Notes: generated from the sequence alone by a model not told the origin. A stretch of DNA of 64,000 bases from Cacajao melanocephalus (GCA_963573385.1 CAUYLG010017993.1:1-64000), one strand, 5' to 3'; positions 35,301-51,054 are shown, counted from the first letter of the stretch. Program-made: numbers and translations.

Positions 35301-36184
35301 GTTGTCATAAGAAAGAAGAAAGTCATTGGTCTGAGGGGAAAACAGCGAGCTGGCTGGTCACGATGACGTCTGAGAGCTAAGTTCATGTTCTGAGAACCGG
35401 CATACATGAAAGGCTGAACTGGTTTCTTCCATTCAAAGGCTGCCTGCTCTTCCATAATATTACTGCTGGGATATTAATTCTAACTCAGGTATTGAGCATT
35501 TTGCATGGTGGCTTTTCATAAATATCAGAACGCATTCATATCTATTATCCTATTTAGCCTCGTCTGGTGCTCACCACGTGGCCCTCGTATCTTTCTTCCC
35601 ATAAGTTATTTCTACCACATCTGCCTTGCTCTTCAATATGAAAAAAAGTAAACACTCTCTACCATCACTGGACTCCTGGGTAGTATTCTAAGGATCATGC
35701 TAGGGGGTGGGGGAAGAAAGAAGAACAAAAACTGCACACCGTCTCCCCCACCATTTCAGTCTTCCTGAAACACTATATAATAGGTCCTCATCAAAAACTT
35801 TCTATAACAGCCCATTGCCTAAACCAGAAGATCAAAACTGATATTCAACATGTTCTACCAACTGACACAAAGCGGCCGGCTTCCCTTCTCCCACCCAGCT
35901 GCTCTTGAAACGTACCTACAGTTACATACATACAGTTTCTAAGCTGTATTCCTCAGAGTCCTGGGTTCAGTAGAAGAGCCTCAAAGGCCACTCTAGGGCT
36001 GAGAGGCCATGCAGGCAGATATGCTGACCAATTTCTGCCCATCTTGCTTCACCCACAGAAGCTACAGTTCTCATGTTTAATAAGTTGGAGTTCCATTTAA
36101 TATTTTGACAAAAGGTTCATAGCTTTAAAAAGAAAAATTCAAAAATCACTGACCTATATAAAATACTATGCTACAATATTTCAG
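35301..36184. other. Intron 2 sequence, no gene seen
   Basis: Unique-looking intron. Confidence 0.5.
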
Positions 36185-36560
36185 TTGCACTGTGGTTTAT
36201 TCACTGTCTATCCTGAAGATAAACTGGATTTTCTCATGTCTGCACTTATGCAATTACTACTTCCAAATCCCTTGCTCAGTCCCTTAATCTATCCAAAACA
36301 TCCCCATAAGTTTTACTTCAAATATCACTTTACAAAAACCTCCCCTGACTACCATAGCCTGAAAGAATTTCTATACTGCTATGGCAATTAGCACTCAGGG
36401 GACTGATTTTATAATAATGCTATATAAAAAATACATTTCCTCATATTACATAACACTCTTAACTTGGAACATAGTTCTTTCTCATCTTCTCAACCACATT
36501 GTAAGTTCCTTGCAGGCAGGTGCTACATAGGTTCAGCTTTTTATCCTCTTTAGCATCTAT
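36185..36560 (+). mobile_element. L2 LINE 3' region
   Basis: 'caaatatcactttacaaaaa' 'cctcccctgactaccatag' and 'cattgtaagttccttgcagg' 'caggtgctacatag' are in the L2 3' consensus order. Confidence 0.8.
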
Positions 36561-36569
36561 TACAGGTTT

Positions 36570-36690
36570 CAACCAATTTTAAGGACTTGATCTGACAATA
36601 CTAAAAGATAGTTCTGGCTGCTGAGTTGAGACAAAACTCAGGAAGGAAGCAAGGAAATAATTAAGGAGGCCACTGTGCTCTGTGGGGCAA
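36570..36690 (+). mobile_element. Ancient mammalian repeat (L2-associated)
   Basis: 'aaggacttgatctgacaata', 'gatagttctggctgctgagt' and 'aataattaaggaggccactg' match the common 'tgatctgactt...cactctggctgctgtgt...gttaggaggcta' repeat. Family name not certain. Related sequence at 41050-42185. Confidence 0.55.
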
Positions 36691-37964
36691 GAAAAGTGTT
36701 CAATACCAGGCTTATAAGCACTACCCCATACCTAGAGGCAGAATAATCCCAGGCAAGGGGCATATTTCCAGTGGGCAGGTCCCCGACTAGCTGCCATTTA
36801 ATGTTCCCCTTCAATTTACTTTTAATATATTTATTTATTATAATGGCTATTATAAAGAAGAGTCATAGTACCATGAAACCTCAGAACTGATGGCCCATGT
36901 CATTTTATCATTTGTACATTAACACCCTTAGACTACCAGCTCAACACTGTGACAAGTTATTTCAATTGGGAGACCACAGACCCACCCCGTTTGACCTATT
37001 TCTCTTTTCCTAAGAACTTAACAGCTTTCAGGAAACCAGGCTACTGAGTGACTGCAGGAAAGTTACTCTTAGGAAACTCTCAGAATACTAATCAGGAAAG
37101 TTACTCTCTTTCCTGATTGTCCAGAAGAAAATTAAAAAGAAAAAAATGGTATCTATAGCATAGTCCTTTGGAAAATGTCTAATGGTCACCTTGTTTTGCA
37201 GGAATCATCACATTCTGAGCCCAAATCAAAGGATCTTCTATGACTAAATTCCATAATAATATGTCATTTTAACAATTTATTAGCTTGGAATAATTGTGCC
37301 AAAAAGAAAACTATTTTTCTCCAGGCAAAAATGAGTTGAGTTTCTTTTAATTTTCCCCAACCCTTTCCTGATCAGGAAGATATTCAGTTGCAACCAATTA
37401 CATTTAGATTACTTTTCAAAAATGAGCACTGGTGTTTAAAACCTGAATGTATTTTATCCATTCCCAAGATATCAGCCATTATCTCTTTCTTAAAATGTTT
37501 AAAGTTATTTTTCGAAAAAGTAGAGAAAGAGTAATTTCACCTCTTTATAGCTCAACTCTCCCTCCAGTCACTACAATGTATAAAAAGAAATCCAATTTTA
37601 AAAAGAGGATATTATATTTGATAATGAATAACTAAGATAACCAAGGAACTGTAAAGGATATTTTCTCTTGAGAAATTGGCTGCAAGGTGACTGATAGCTC
37701 TCGAAAACAATGAGTTTAAGTGACAGAGACGACTCTTGTTCTGGTTCTGTGGCCCCCTCTGAGATGGAAAAGGCCAGCTAATAAGAAACGCAATAGCACA
37801 GCTACATTTGGCAAAGAAATTGATCTTTGGTGTGCTTTGGTTTGCCTGGATCTGCCTGGGGCACTCAGTGGCTCCTTTCATTTTCATTGTGCTGATTATT
37901 CAGTGGGTCTTTTCACTCCGGAAACTTAAATCTATGAATTTGGAAGTTTTTCTTATATTGCTTC
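36691..37964. other. Intron 2 sequence, no gene seen
   Basis: AT-rich intron. 37040-37110 contains a near-direct duplication (gaaagttactctt / gaaagttactctctttcc). Confidence 0.5.
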
Positions 37965-38565
37965 TTTGCTCAATTTCCGCCTTTTTTTTTTTTTCTGTTC
38001 TGTTTTGGAACTCATATTTATCAGATGTTGGACTTCCTAGATTGATTCTCTGATTTGTTGGTCTTTCTTTTCCTAACTTGTATTTCTATTCTAATTTTTT
38101 GTTTTCTTTTTTTAAACCTTTCAACCCTCTACTTTTTTTTATTTTGATATATTTTTAATTTCAGAGAATTCTCTATTCCTTTTTCATAGAGTCTTGTTTC
38201 AGAACGTAGTGTCTTAATTCTAATTTTATTTTCTGTTTTCAGATTTCTTTCTAATCCCCTGCTATCTCTGTTTTCTTCAGCTTCCTCCGTCTATTTATTT
38301 TGGTCTCTCTCTTTTTCTGTGTTGGAGAGTTTCCTCAAATATCTTGGGATCTGGGGCTGCCCATCCATATTTAAGAAGGAGGAAGTCAAAGCTGACTAGA
38401 AATGCTATGTGAGTGACTAAGGCTTGTTGTCCAGAAGCCTTCATTGATGAGTGAGCTTTGTTAAAAAGCGATCAGGAGGCAAACTGGCCTTCTAGTTGCA
38501 GAAACCCTCACATGTCAAGGCCTGGAGATCTTTTCTCTGGGACCAGTTTATCCAGAGAAAACTCT
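37965..38565 (+). mobile_element. Old L1-type relic
   Basis: 'ggaactcatatttatcagat' 'gttggacttcctagattgat', 'gttggagagtttcctcaaat' 'atcttgggatc' and 'cccatccatatttaagaagg' match an ancient L1-associated consensus. T-rich throughout. The orientation given is that in which I know the consensus. Confidence 0.5.
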
Positions 38566-38571
38566 TATGAT

Positions 38572-38612
38572 AAGTGTTAGGACTACAGGCATGAGCCACC
38601 GAATTTGGCCTC
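38572..38612 (-). mobile_element. Alu 5' end fragment
   Basis: 'aagtgttaggactacaggca' 'tgagccaccg' plus 'tttggcc' is the reversed first 40 bases of an Alu. Confidence 0.75.
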
Positions 38613-38828
38613 AAAACCTTTTTTATCATGGCACCTCACCCCCACCTTCTGCAACAACTGGTACTTCCAACATCTGAAGCCTTTCTAGAGTTATCTGGCA
38701 TCAATCAACTTACTTGACATCAATAGCCCCTTCTGCAGACCTTGGACTAAAGCTACCTCTGCTCCATTAAGGCGATCAACATATCTTTGTCTTTTGTCTT
38801 TTATTATTTTATTTATTATTTATTTTCT

Positions 38829-39099
<271 letters not shown>

Positions 39100-40839
39100 T
39101 TCTGTCTTGTAAAAAGTTATTATGAAATCTCTTTACTGACTGTTTCTTCTCCTGTTCTCTTTGTCCTAGTGGTTATTCCAGTGGGGCTTCAAGAGAGAAA
39201 AGGAGATAAATACACATCACAGATCCGCCAGGTTTAACAACCATTCCCTAACCCTGGTGGGGCCCTCTGGGAAAACTCTGGTATAATTCTCCACACCAAT
39301 CTTAGTGATGCTAAAACTCTGACAGAAGCAGACTTTTTTCACTCCAAACATTAGTTTGGAGGTAGATTATTATCTCAGTGGGGCAGATACAGCTCTCTGA
39401 TCTATATGCTAGTTTTCCACTTATACCAGGCCTACCACACATGGTTCTCTTTCTTTGGCTGTGTCAAAAATCAAAGTAAGTACTCACTCTATGTCATTGT
39501 GATCTGTTTATATTTGTTTGACCATTACCATAGGCAAATAGGGTCAGACAAGATCCAAATGGGCCACCTCCGTTATATTAATGTTACAGAAGAAAGAGAA
39601 ACAAGCTCTTACTCACAGGACCTAGTAACGTAATGTAATGATGCTACTATCTTCAGGAACTATACAAAGGGTTTGGGTCTTCCATATGCCTTCCTAAGAA
39701 GCCACTTTGCGCTCAACCTAACAATCACAGAAGAAAAGTCATCTCTACAGACTAGAAAATATATCCCCTTGGAAGAAAAGCACAAAAGATCAGAATTACA
39801 AGCATCCCAGTATAGTATTTTAAATACTTGATACATTCTTCTCTAAGGATTAATTATAGCAGAAAGCCAGCATTCAGCAGAAAGCAATTCAGAACTATTC
39901 TAGAGTATGAAGATAGATAAGCCCTTTGGGCAAAGCCTTCAACAATAACACCAAAAGGAACCATCTTTAAGACTCAGTAGCAAAGAAAAGACCATGAACC
40001 AGAATGCGAAATTAAAAAGTAATCTTCTTACAACCAGTATTAGATTGGTGGAGACCAGCCAATATCATGCGTTGATATAATCCAAAAGACTGGAAGGTAT
40101 TTAAGAAGGGAAGAATTTTCTTACCAGGTGATGCATAGTTATGGACTACCACATCCATCTAACACCTACACCTTCCTAAATACCATCAAAATTCATCCCA
40201 CATTTCTGTATCCTTCCCACATGCTTGGTAACATTCTATTCTGCATTTTGCTATTTCTCTTTTACCATTAACTTTTCACTTGTTTATATTTTGTTTTTCT
40301 CAATGAGATGGAGATCTTTGAGGCCAGGGGCTTATAGCCCTGAGAACATGGATTTTAGAATCTACGTAGACTGCTTGTCATCTCCCAATGCACACTGCCT
40401 CTTCTCCTGCAGTCATAGAAACCCAAATTTTTAGCTAGCACAAAACCACCCAGAGTAATGACTTCATTTCACAGTCTCTCTTGAAGCTTAGGCAGCCACA
40501 AAACTGAATTCTAGCCAATGGGACACAAACAGAAATGACCTGTGGCAGCTTCTAAATACCAGAAGAGACTACTGCATGCGTCTCCTTTGTCCTTTGTCAT
40601 CTCTCGTTAGTTCCCTCATCCACCCTACTGCCTGGCCTCAGACAAAGCCATGTTGGACTACAAGGTCAGGGTCATACTAGGCAGAGCAGCACTACATGAG
40701 GAGTCAAGATCTCTGATGCCATGAGCTACTACACCACTCTGGGCCAGAATTTATGTGAGGAAGAGAAATTGAATTTTCTCTCGTGTAAGTTTAAGTTATT
40801 TTAAGATTTTGTTGTTCTTCACAGCCGAGCCTAACAGCA
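39100..40839. other. Intron 2 sequence, no gene seen
   Basis: No recognised exon or repeat of reliable length. Confidence 0.5.
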
Positions 40840-41010
40840 ATATAGTCACACAGATTTGGGTTCAACTCATAGCTCAGTTACTTTCTAGCTGAATGATCTC
40901 AAGAAAATCATTTGCTCCAGTTTTCTCATCTGTAAAATGGGATCAATGTTACTTAACTCAGATTTATGAGATATACATGGCAAAGAATCCCACAAATCCA
41001 CTTTAAATTG
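40840..41010 (+). mobile_element. MIR SINE
   Basis: 'gatttgggttcaactcatag' 'ctcagttactttctagctga', 'ttttctcatctgtaaaatgg' and 'gatcaatgttacttaactc' are a well-preserved MIR. Confidence 0.9.
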
Positions 41011-41049
41011 TAACTGAGTGTTCTCATAAAGAAAATGACCCTTGAATAG

Positions 41050-42185
41050 GTAGAGGTAACCTAGTCAGGAAAGAGAGGGAAGGCTTCCCTGAGGAAGTGA
41101 CATAGAGAATTTAAAATATAGATAGAAAGTAGGCAAAGAAGGCCGAGTGTAGTTCATGCCTATAATCCCAGCACTTTGGGAGGCAGAGGTGGGTGGATCA
41201 TTTGAGGTCAGGAGTTTAACACCAGCCTGGCCAACATGGTAAAACCCTGTCTCTACTAAAAATACAAAAATTAGCTGGGCGGCAGTGGTGCACGCCTGTA
41301 ATTCCAGATATTCGGAAAGCTGAGGTTGCAGTGAACCGAGTTCACACCATTGCACTACAGCCTGGATGACAAAGTGAGACTCCGTCTCAAAAAAAAAAAA
41401 AAGAAAGTGGGCAAAGTGGGACAAGAAACATTCTAGGCAAAGGTCACTGCATGGCCAAAGGCCCTGGGCTGGAGGGATTACAGAGGCTACAAGGAACTGA
41501 AAAAACGGCATGACCCCAGGAAAGACAACGAGGACATTAGTGAAGGAAGAAGAGGCTGAAAAGGAAGACAGGAGCACCTTGCAGGCCTTGCAGTCCATGA
41601 TGTGAAGAAGTCTGGCCTTTACCCTGAGAGAGAAAGAAACCAGTGGATACATTTATGTTGAAAGCATGAAGCGGAGCATGACTGAAGATTCTGATTCCAA
41701 AAGTTCATCTTGGTCACAGTATGAAAAACAGGTTTGGGGTGGAGGCAAGTGTGGTGTAGATGTAGGGAAACCATTTGGATGCGACTGTAATAGTCCAGTC
41801 GGCTGGAGCTGGAGAGCAGCAATTGGATTCAAGACTAGTTTAGAACTAAAAGCAACAGAACCTGGTGTTGGATTGGATGTGGAACAGGAGGAAGAGTGAG
41901 AAATCAATGGGGAGGTCTCTGAGGTTCCTGACACTGCATACAAGATGGTTCCAGTCACTGAATCAGAACTAGAACAGAACAAGATTTATGGAGTAAGTTA
42001 AAGAGTTTGATTTTGGACACTGATTTTGAGGTGTCTTTGAGAAATCCAAAAAGAGATGTCAAGTAGGCCGTGGGTATATAATTAGAATTTGGTCAGAAGT
42101 CTAAGCCAGAAACAGAAATTCTGGATGGACTGCATATAGTTGACAATGTGCATGAGATTGCCTAGGGTGAGAGTAAAAAGAGGAA
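41050..42185 (+). mobile_element. Ancient mammalian repeat (L2-associated), split by an Alu
   Basis: 'ggaaggcttccctgaggaag' 'tgacata', 'catggccaaaggccctgggc', 'tggatgcgactgtaatagtc' 'cagtcgg', 'gttttg'-type segment at 42007 (gattttggacactgattttg 'aggtgtctttgagaaatcc') and 'gagatgtcaagtaggccgtg' follow a long, widespread mammalian repeat. Interrupted at 41141-41401 by an Alu. The minus frame at 41065-41652 crosses both and is not a gene. Confidence 0.65.
41141..41401 (+). mobile_element. Alu with internal right-arm deletion
   Basis: Begins ggccgagtgtagttcatgcc. About 30 bases are missing between 'tccagatattcggaaagctg' and 'aggttgcagtgaaccgag', where consensus has the 'aggcaggagaat...' block. 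Duplication agaaagtaggcaaag at 41124-41138 and agaaagtgggcaaag at 41402-41416 (one mismatch). Confidence 0.95.
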
Positions 42186-42287
42186 AGAGAGAAAAGACAA
42201 TATTTATAGACATAGGCGAATCCACCTGTCTGTGAAACCATAGGAAAATGCCATTATACAGACCAAAATAGCTACTTATTCTATGAT

Positions 42288-42955
42288 TTCAATGTGTCTT
42301 TCAGAAATTTATGTGCTGGAAACTTTTTAAAATTTTTAAAAATGTTTTTGAGACAGAGTTTCACTCTTGTTGCACAGGCTGGAATGCAGTGGTGCAATCT
42401 TGGCTCACCACAGCCTGTCTCCCAGGTCCAAGTGATTCTCCTGCCTCAGCCTCCCAAGTAGCTGGGATTACAGGCATGCACCACCATGCCTGGCTAATTT
42501 TTTTGTATTTTTAGTAGAGACGGGGTTTCTCCATGTTGGTCAGGCTGGTCTTGAATTCCCGACCTCAGGTGATCTGCCCACCTCAGCCTCTCAAAGTGCT
42601 GGGATTACAGGCGTGAGCCACCACATCTGGCCTATGTGTTGGAAACTTAATCCCCAATGCAACAGGTTGGGAGGTGGGGCCTAATGGGAGGTATTTAAGT
42701 CTCATTAATTAATGGAATAATGCTGTTATACAAGGAGCTCACAGGAGCGAGTTCACTTTTTCCCCCTCCCTCTTGCCCTTCCATCTTTCTCCATGTAAGG
42801 ACACAGCAAAAAGGGCTTTGCCAGATGCCAGCACCTTGATCTTGAACTTTCCAGCTTCCAGAACTATGAGAAAGTAAATCTGTGATCTTTATAAATTGCC
42901 TGGTCTGTAGTATTCTGTAGTGCAGCAGCACAAAATAAGCTAACACAACATGAAA
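42288..42955 (+). mobile_element. MaLR LTR (MLT1/MST-like), split by an Alu
   Basis: After the Alu: 'ggaaacttaatccccaatgc', 'gttgggaggtggggcctaat', 'ccatgtaaggacacagcaaa', 'agatgccagcaccttgatct', 'ccagaactatgagaaagtaa', 'aaattgcctggtctgtagta' and 'agcacaaaataagctaacac'. The 5' part lies left of the Alu (42288-42325). A solo LTR remnant without coding sequence. Confidence 0.88.
42326..42632 (-). mobile_element. Alu inserted in the MaLR LTR
   Basis: A T/A-rich tail, then gagacagagtttcactcttg through tgagccaccacatctggcc. Flanking 16 bp duplication tatgtgctggaaactt (42310-42325) and tatgtgttggaaactt (42633-42648), one mismatch. This shows that it landed in an existing LTR. Confidence 0.96.
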
Positions 42956-44034
42956 TTTCGATATGGCTCAATCTAATAGAAGGGATGGTAGGAAACAGTA
43001 AAGTCAGAAGAGTGTGATATATAGCGAAAATCAAAAAATTAAAAGAGATGATAACCAGTTGTGACAAATGCTCTTGAGTACTCACAGAGGATAACACATC
43101 CAATGGTTTTGGAGAGAGTGGTCACTAGTTACTTTAAAAAGAATTAATACTGGCAGAGAGGTTGAGTTAGAAATCAGTTTAAGATGAGAAAGGTGACAGA
43201 ATGGAATATGAGCAGCAAGTAAGCAATTCTTTTAAAAATCATGGAAGAGAATATACTTAAAGAGATTAGAATAGTGCCTGACTTAAAGGGCTCAATAAAT
43301 GAGTCAACTAGTTACATGCTGTTTTTTTACATTAAGATTACTAGTAGCTTCAAATCTCCCATAGCTCTTTTAGCAATGCTTTCCACTTAGTTGGCACTCA
43401 GTAAATATTTTAGATGTGATGATTAACCATTAAGGAGAAACAAAGGGATGCTAAGTCATTCTACGTAATTTGCTATTAAAAGTGGCTGTAAATTCTTGGT
43501 GAACCAGATGCCCTATTTTCCCTTCATAAAAATAAGTTAATCTAAATATGATCCTGTGTTCTTCATCTCTTCATGCTATAAATTAACAAAACCTTCTCAT
43601 TAAATTGTTATTAGATTACTACTATGATGAAGTTAACCTCCTCAAAAAATCTGGACTAAAAGTGAAACTAGTTATATTTTGTGACACAATTCATTGTTGG
43701 GAGATTTAATGAGAAAATCGGTGAGAACCTCCAGCATCTGTGAACAAGCTGATACTAGGATCAGGCTCTCCTCCTTGCTATGGTCAATGAAAGAATGAGG
43801 GCTTCTGGAATTACACTGAAAATACATTAGCCACTAATCTGGTATCTCTCTAGCTTATATTTATAGTAAGCGATGCTTCTCTTGTCCACAGGTGAAATTT
43901 TAGTTTAAAGGACAAAATACCCAGCCAACATGCAATACAGAAAGGAAAGGCTGCAGGAAACCAAAACAGGTGTCAGACTCCAATCATAGGCCTTCATCTA
44001 CTTCCCTCAAACAAAAATCAACCCAGAGAAATTT
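42956..44034. other. Intron 2 sequence, no gene seen
   Basis: Short L2/MIR-like 3' ends appear at 43270-43310 (agtgcctgacttaaagggct) and 43375-43410 (ttggcactcagtaaatattt). Otherwise unassigned. Confidence 0.5.
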
Positions 44035-44330
44035 ATACTTTTTGCTTTACCTGGAATGCTCTTTGCTCATCTACTAATTTATCTATAGGCAAGCCTTCCT
44101 CAATGTCCTACCATGACCCTAAACACAGACATGCATTCATTCTGTAAGTCCTATATCAACATGAATCCTATTCTGGATCCCCCAAAGTAAGATAGTTGCC
44201 TTTCCTCTGAATTTCCACCACTCTTTGTTCATAATTCAATTTCCATACCTAATACATTGGATTGCAATAACCTGTTTATCTATTTTTTCCCAGCGCAATC
44301 TCCCAAATGAACTATGTCCATCACAAAGCT
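44035..44330 (+). mobile_element. L2 LINE fragment
   Basis: 'gctttacctggaatgctctt' 'tgctcat' and 'ggcaagccttcctcaatgtc' parallel the L2 'ccttggaatgctcttc...gaagccttccctgac' order. Confidence 0.65.
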
Positions 44331-44340
44331 GAGATCTGGG

Positions 44341-44760
44341 AACACAACATTAATGGCTTAAAAATAACACAAACTTATTCTCTGAAAGTTCTGGAGGTCA
44401 GAAGTCTAAAATAAGTCTGCAGGGATGCATTCCTACTGGAGGCTCTAGGGCAGAATCCATTTCCTTGACTTTTCCAGCTTCTGGAGACTGCCTGCATTCC
44501 TTGGCTTCTGGCCCTTTCCTTATCAGCAAAGCCAGCAGCATAGCATCTTAACACCTTTTTCTCTGTCACAGTCATCTCATTGCCTTCTCTCCCTCTCTCT
44601 TCCTGACCTCCTAATACCTCTCTTTTATAAGACTCTGATGATTAGATTGAGCCCACCTGGATAATGCAGGGCACTCTCGCATCTCAAGATTCTTAAAAGT
44701 TTGCACATTAAGAATTTGCAAACTCCCTGCTGCCACAGAATGTAACATCAGGATATTGTT
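44341..44760 (-). mobile_element. MaLR LTR remnant (MLT1 group)
   Basis: 'aaagttctggaggtcagaag' 'tctaaaataagtctgcaggg', 'ccttgacttttccagcttct', 'gcctgcattccttggcttct', 'gattgagcccacctggataa' and 'gaatttgcaaactccctgct' match a reversed MLT1-group LTR. Sense to NOS1AP. Confidence 0.85.
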
Positions 44761-47699
44761 TAAGGAAAAGAGGATGTGAAAGGTTATAAAATATTTTAAT
44801 TAAATGTCATTAATTTTTGAAAGATAGGACTAATGCTTGGAGGGAAAAGCTTGAGTTACCCAGAAATTTTACTTATATGGAGAACCTCATTCTCTGATGC
44901 TAGACCAATGAGATTTACTGTTGTTTCTGCCAAGTACACCTCAACATATCTATCTCCAAATAAACATTAACTTTCAAAGCAGTCACCTTGGGAATAAAAC
45001 AAATGCTAATGAAATAATTATTGCTTGAAACTTTGAGGAAATCATCTCTTCAGAAGATACTTAAAACCAATATATAAACTACATCATTATCAGCCTCATT
45101 ACCTTGTAATCACACCTCATTTTTTAACTGGAATAGCAAAAATACTCGGGTAAATTTATCAAGATAGTCAATCATTATACTCAGTTCCAAATGACTTTTA
45201 GCTATTTTTAAAAAATCATCTACCTTGATAACAGTCAAAAGAGCAAGTTGCAGGATCTAGATGCAGTTCTAAAAGAGGAGCAGAAAAAATAAGTGGGCAT
45301 GATCACTAAATGAAGAGTTTAACCTTTCCAGGCAACCTCTTTCCTCTTTGGGCAGGACCACATTCTTTGGATATATAAGTTAAGGTACACTGCTGAATAT
45401 GTCTCTGGTTCTGATCAATTAGTCACAACTTGTATGCGTTAGTCATCAAATGTCATTTATATTTGGAGAACATTTAAATACAGGCAAGTTAAATTAGATA
45501 TATCTACTCTATCATAATGTTTATAGATTACATACATTACAAAGCTCCTATTTGTATTAATGCTGATGTTACAAGCTTGATGGTTCTGAATACCAAGCCC
45601 TAGGGACAAATATTTCTCCTCATTCCTTCCATAGATTCTGGGGACTTGATTTTATAGGTTTCAAGTTCCCACTCTACAGATCTGGGAATGCAGATGATTT
45701 AAAGTTAAACTGTGAAGCAGGGATGTATTTCACAATCATATACACATGGCTTCACAAACACACACTCACTCCATATGGGCCATCTAGAATTGCTACATAA
45801 ATCTACTTTCCTCTCAGTCGTATATATTCCAAGTTTCTGACAACAGACCCTCATTAGCAACTTCATAGGTAAAGCCAGGCTCTATCACTGCCTTGATATA
45901 TGGCACTCTTGGTGGTCACTAAAGCCCCATTCATACCCATGACATCATTGTTTCCATAGAAACAACATCACTATATTTTCAAAGTGGGAGAAACTAGAAG
46001 GGATTCTAAAAGAATACAAAACTCAAGCAATTGATTGAAATAAGTAAGCTGTTAGATAATGTGCTTTTTGAGATTATCCTAGTTTCTCAGGAGAAAACAA
46101 CAAAGTACAGATTTTTACAATTACAAATACATGAGGAATAAATACAACTAGGAAACATAACTGCCAAATTTCTTTCTAGAATGCAACCCACGCTACCTTG
46201 TGTAAACCAGATTAAAGTTAATATATATTTACATACAAGTATGTATATATATTTGTACTGTTAAAAATAAGATCTGCAACTCTACAATGTATGTGGATGG
46301 TAATGTTTTACTGCTTTTAAAAACATTTAAAACTTTTACTGCTTTGTGGCTTTGTGACTGTGTGGGTTTACACATCATGTACATAATTAAAAGTACATTT
46401 TAGTAATTTTTTTAGCAGTTTGGGAAAAATAATCTCATATGCAGTTAAATTCCACAACAAAACATAAAAACCACATCACAACCATATAAATACTGAATGA
46501 TGGAACTATATTTACGAAATTCCACACAAATTATAGAATGCAAAGTCAAACTACTACATAAAATTTGAACAAAAAATTTTCAAAAGTAATTACAAAAAAT
46601 GAAAGACTCATGAAAATCTGACACTAGCAGCATCCTAATATTATCTATATAAACATGAAACTATATTTGTACTGTTAAGGCTGCTGTGCTTACAGAGAGA
46701 AACCAGCACATTCTCTCAAGGGTTTGCAATGAATAGTCTGATTTACAACTCCAGAAACATCTTAGGAATGTCTTTCTGGATGTGGGATAGTCTTTCAAAA
46801 GACTGAAAGTGTTGCTCAAATCAGTTACCCAAAGCAATCTAACTGAAAAAAATGAGAGTACAACAGGGGTGTGGTGGCAGAGAAGCTAGGAACAGGGAGC
46901 TCTCTGTCCCAGATGATGAGAATCATAACCCAACCACCTTATTGTAGGCAACACGTTGTCTTTTCTAGTCCCCCTCAGCAATGGTGAGGCTGATGATGCT
47001 GAATCTTGTGATGATGTTTACAAGATGAGGGAAAGGGCTCTCAAGTTTACACATAAAATTAACCATCAGAGGTCCTAATGGAACCAACCAGACATCATCC
47101 CAACCGCATTGTGAACCCCCATAATATACCTGCCAACCCCAAGATTACTTGTTTGTTATGGACTCTGTGTCAAGTTCACTTAAGTCTCAATATTTAATGG
47201 TGATAAGTCCTAGAAAGACGAATGTACTTATCCCAGTGGTAGACTGGTTCGTGGGCACTCTCACCCTCCTTCAGAGCTCACACGTAGGAAGCAGTATAAA
47301 GAAAAGAAGATGACACAGAATGAATGCCAATGGCTGTCAGAACACCACCCAAGCCTGCAACGGTTCAGACAGGCATTACTGTCAGGCAATTTCCACTGTA
47401 CATGTTAAGGGCTCAGCCCATGGGGAAAGAGACATCTGGAGCTGGGAGTTAAGCAAGGGGAGATAAGACACATGGAACCACAGAGGACCATTATGTGTCA
47501 ACATGAGAAACCAAGCAAGGAGAGGAGAGCTGGGAAAAGCAGTGATGGCTTCTGTGGGAGGAAAAGATTCCAGATAAGATGTACCTATGTCTCCCATCCA
47601 TTTGGAATGTTCTTACAATAATTCTTCCCCCAACCACCACCTCCCCACAGCCCACTCATATCACTGGTGTGAGATAAAGGGGTGAAGAGTTGCTGTTTA
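44761..47699. other. Repeat-poor AT-rich block of intron 2
   Basis: About 2.9 kb without any interspersed repeat I can identify, the longest such block in the window. A 17-mer, tatatttgtactgttaa, occurs at 46248-46264 and again at 46662-46678. No exon recognised. Confidence 0.5.
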
Positions 47700-47910
47700 C
47701 AACCAGGGCATGCAAATAATTAAGACATGGTTTCTGGTCTCACGGTGCCCACAGACAAGTGAGAAAAGATGTATGTCCAATAATTATGAGTCCATGTTAT
47801 AAACGCTATGTGATAAAGTGAAAGGTTGACTAGGATTTGCCAGGTAAACTAGGTAGGAGGAGAATGTGAAGGCTGCAGGAGACTGAACAGCAAGAACTTG
47901 TGCGGGAAGC
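47700..47910 (+). mobile_element. L2-associated ancient repeat
   Basis: 'gacatggtttctggtctcac' 'ggtgcccacagacaa', 'ataaacgctatgtgataaag' and the 'gccaggtaaactaggtagga' run fit the same old repeat order ('catggtccctgccctc...gtgctatgatagag'). Confidence 0.45.
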
Positions 47911-48343
47911 TCTAAATACCCACAGTGTTAGGGAAAGGCAAGCAGGCCTGTGCATTTGGAGGAAATAAGCACTGGAGAATGGTCAGAAATAAGGCTCAAA
48001 ATTTAGCCAAGAGACAATTTATGGCATTTAAAAAAAAACAAAGCAAAGCAATTAATCTGTCCACTTGATTAACGGAGTTGCTCAAAGGGGGAAGTGTCCT
48101 CTCTGAAATTTCGATAAAAAAGAGAAGCATCTAGAGCCAGTAGAGAAAATCTGAAAAGATGAAGGCTAAGTCAGGTCCAGCAACTTTGGGTTATACTCAC
48201 TGTGGCCCATGGCACTCAAGATAGCCATGGAGGCCTCAAAACACTACACGTGCAGCCAATGGTCACCTCTCCTTTTTCCCCAACTACCGATGACAGGGAC
48301 TTTGACAATGTTTACATGGGTACCAGATTTAGGCCTGGCTTTT
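47911..48343. other. Intron 2 sequence, no gene seen
   Basis: Unique-looking. Frames extending into the following Alu are artefacts. Confidence 0.5.

Positions 48344-49352
<1,009 letters not shown>

Positions 49353-49385
<33 letters not shown>
49353..49385. repeat. (TG)n microsatellite
   Basis: About 16 uninterrupted TG units. A short satellite-like echo, atgcatttgtgtatgtgtgt, follows at 49416-49435 and shares the tgcatttgtgt lead-in of the main run. Confidence 0.96.

Positions 49386-51054
<1,669 letters not shown>

Noticed and set aside
37808..38053. Hydrophobic plus-strand frame resembling a membrane peptide
   Set aside because: T-rich DNA translates to Phe/Leu/Ile by composition. The second half lies in an old L1-type repeat and there is no promoter or splice context.
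41065..41652. A 195-codon minus-strand open frame, the longest in the window
   Set aside because: It crosses an Alu and an ancient interspersed repeat. The middle is standard reversed-Alu translation. No splice or conservation support.
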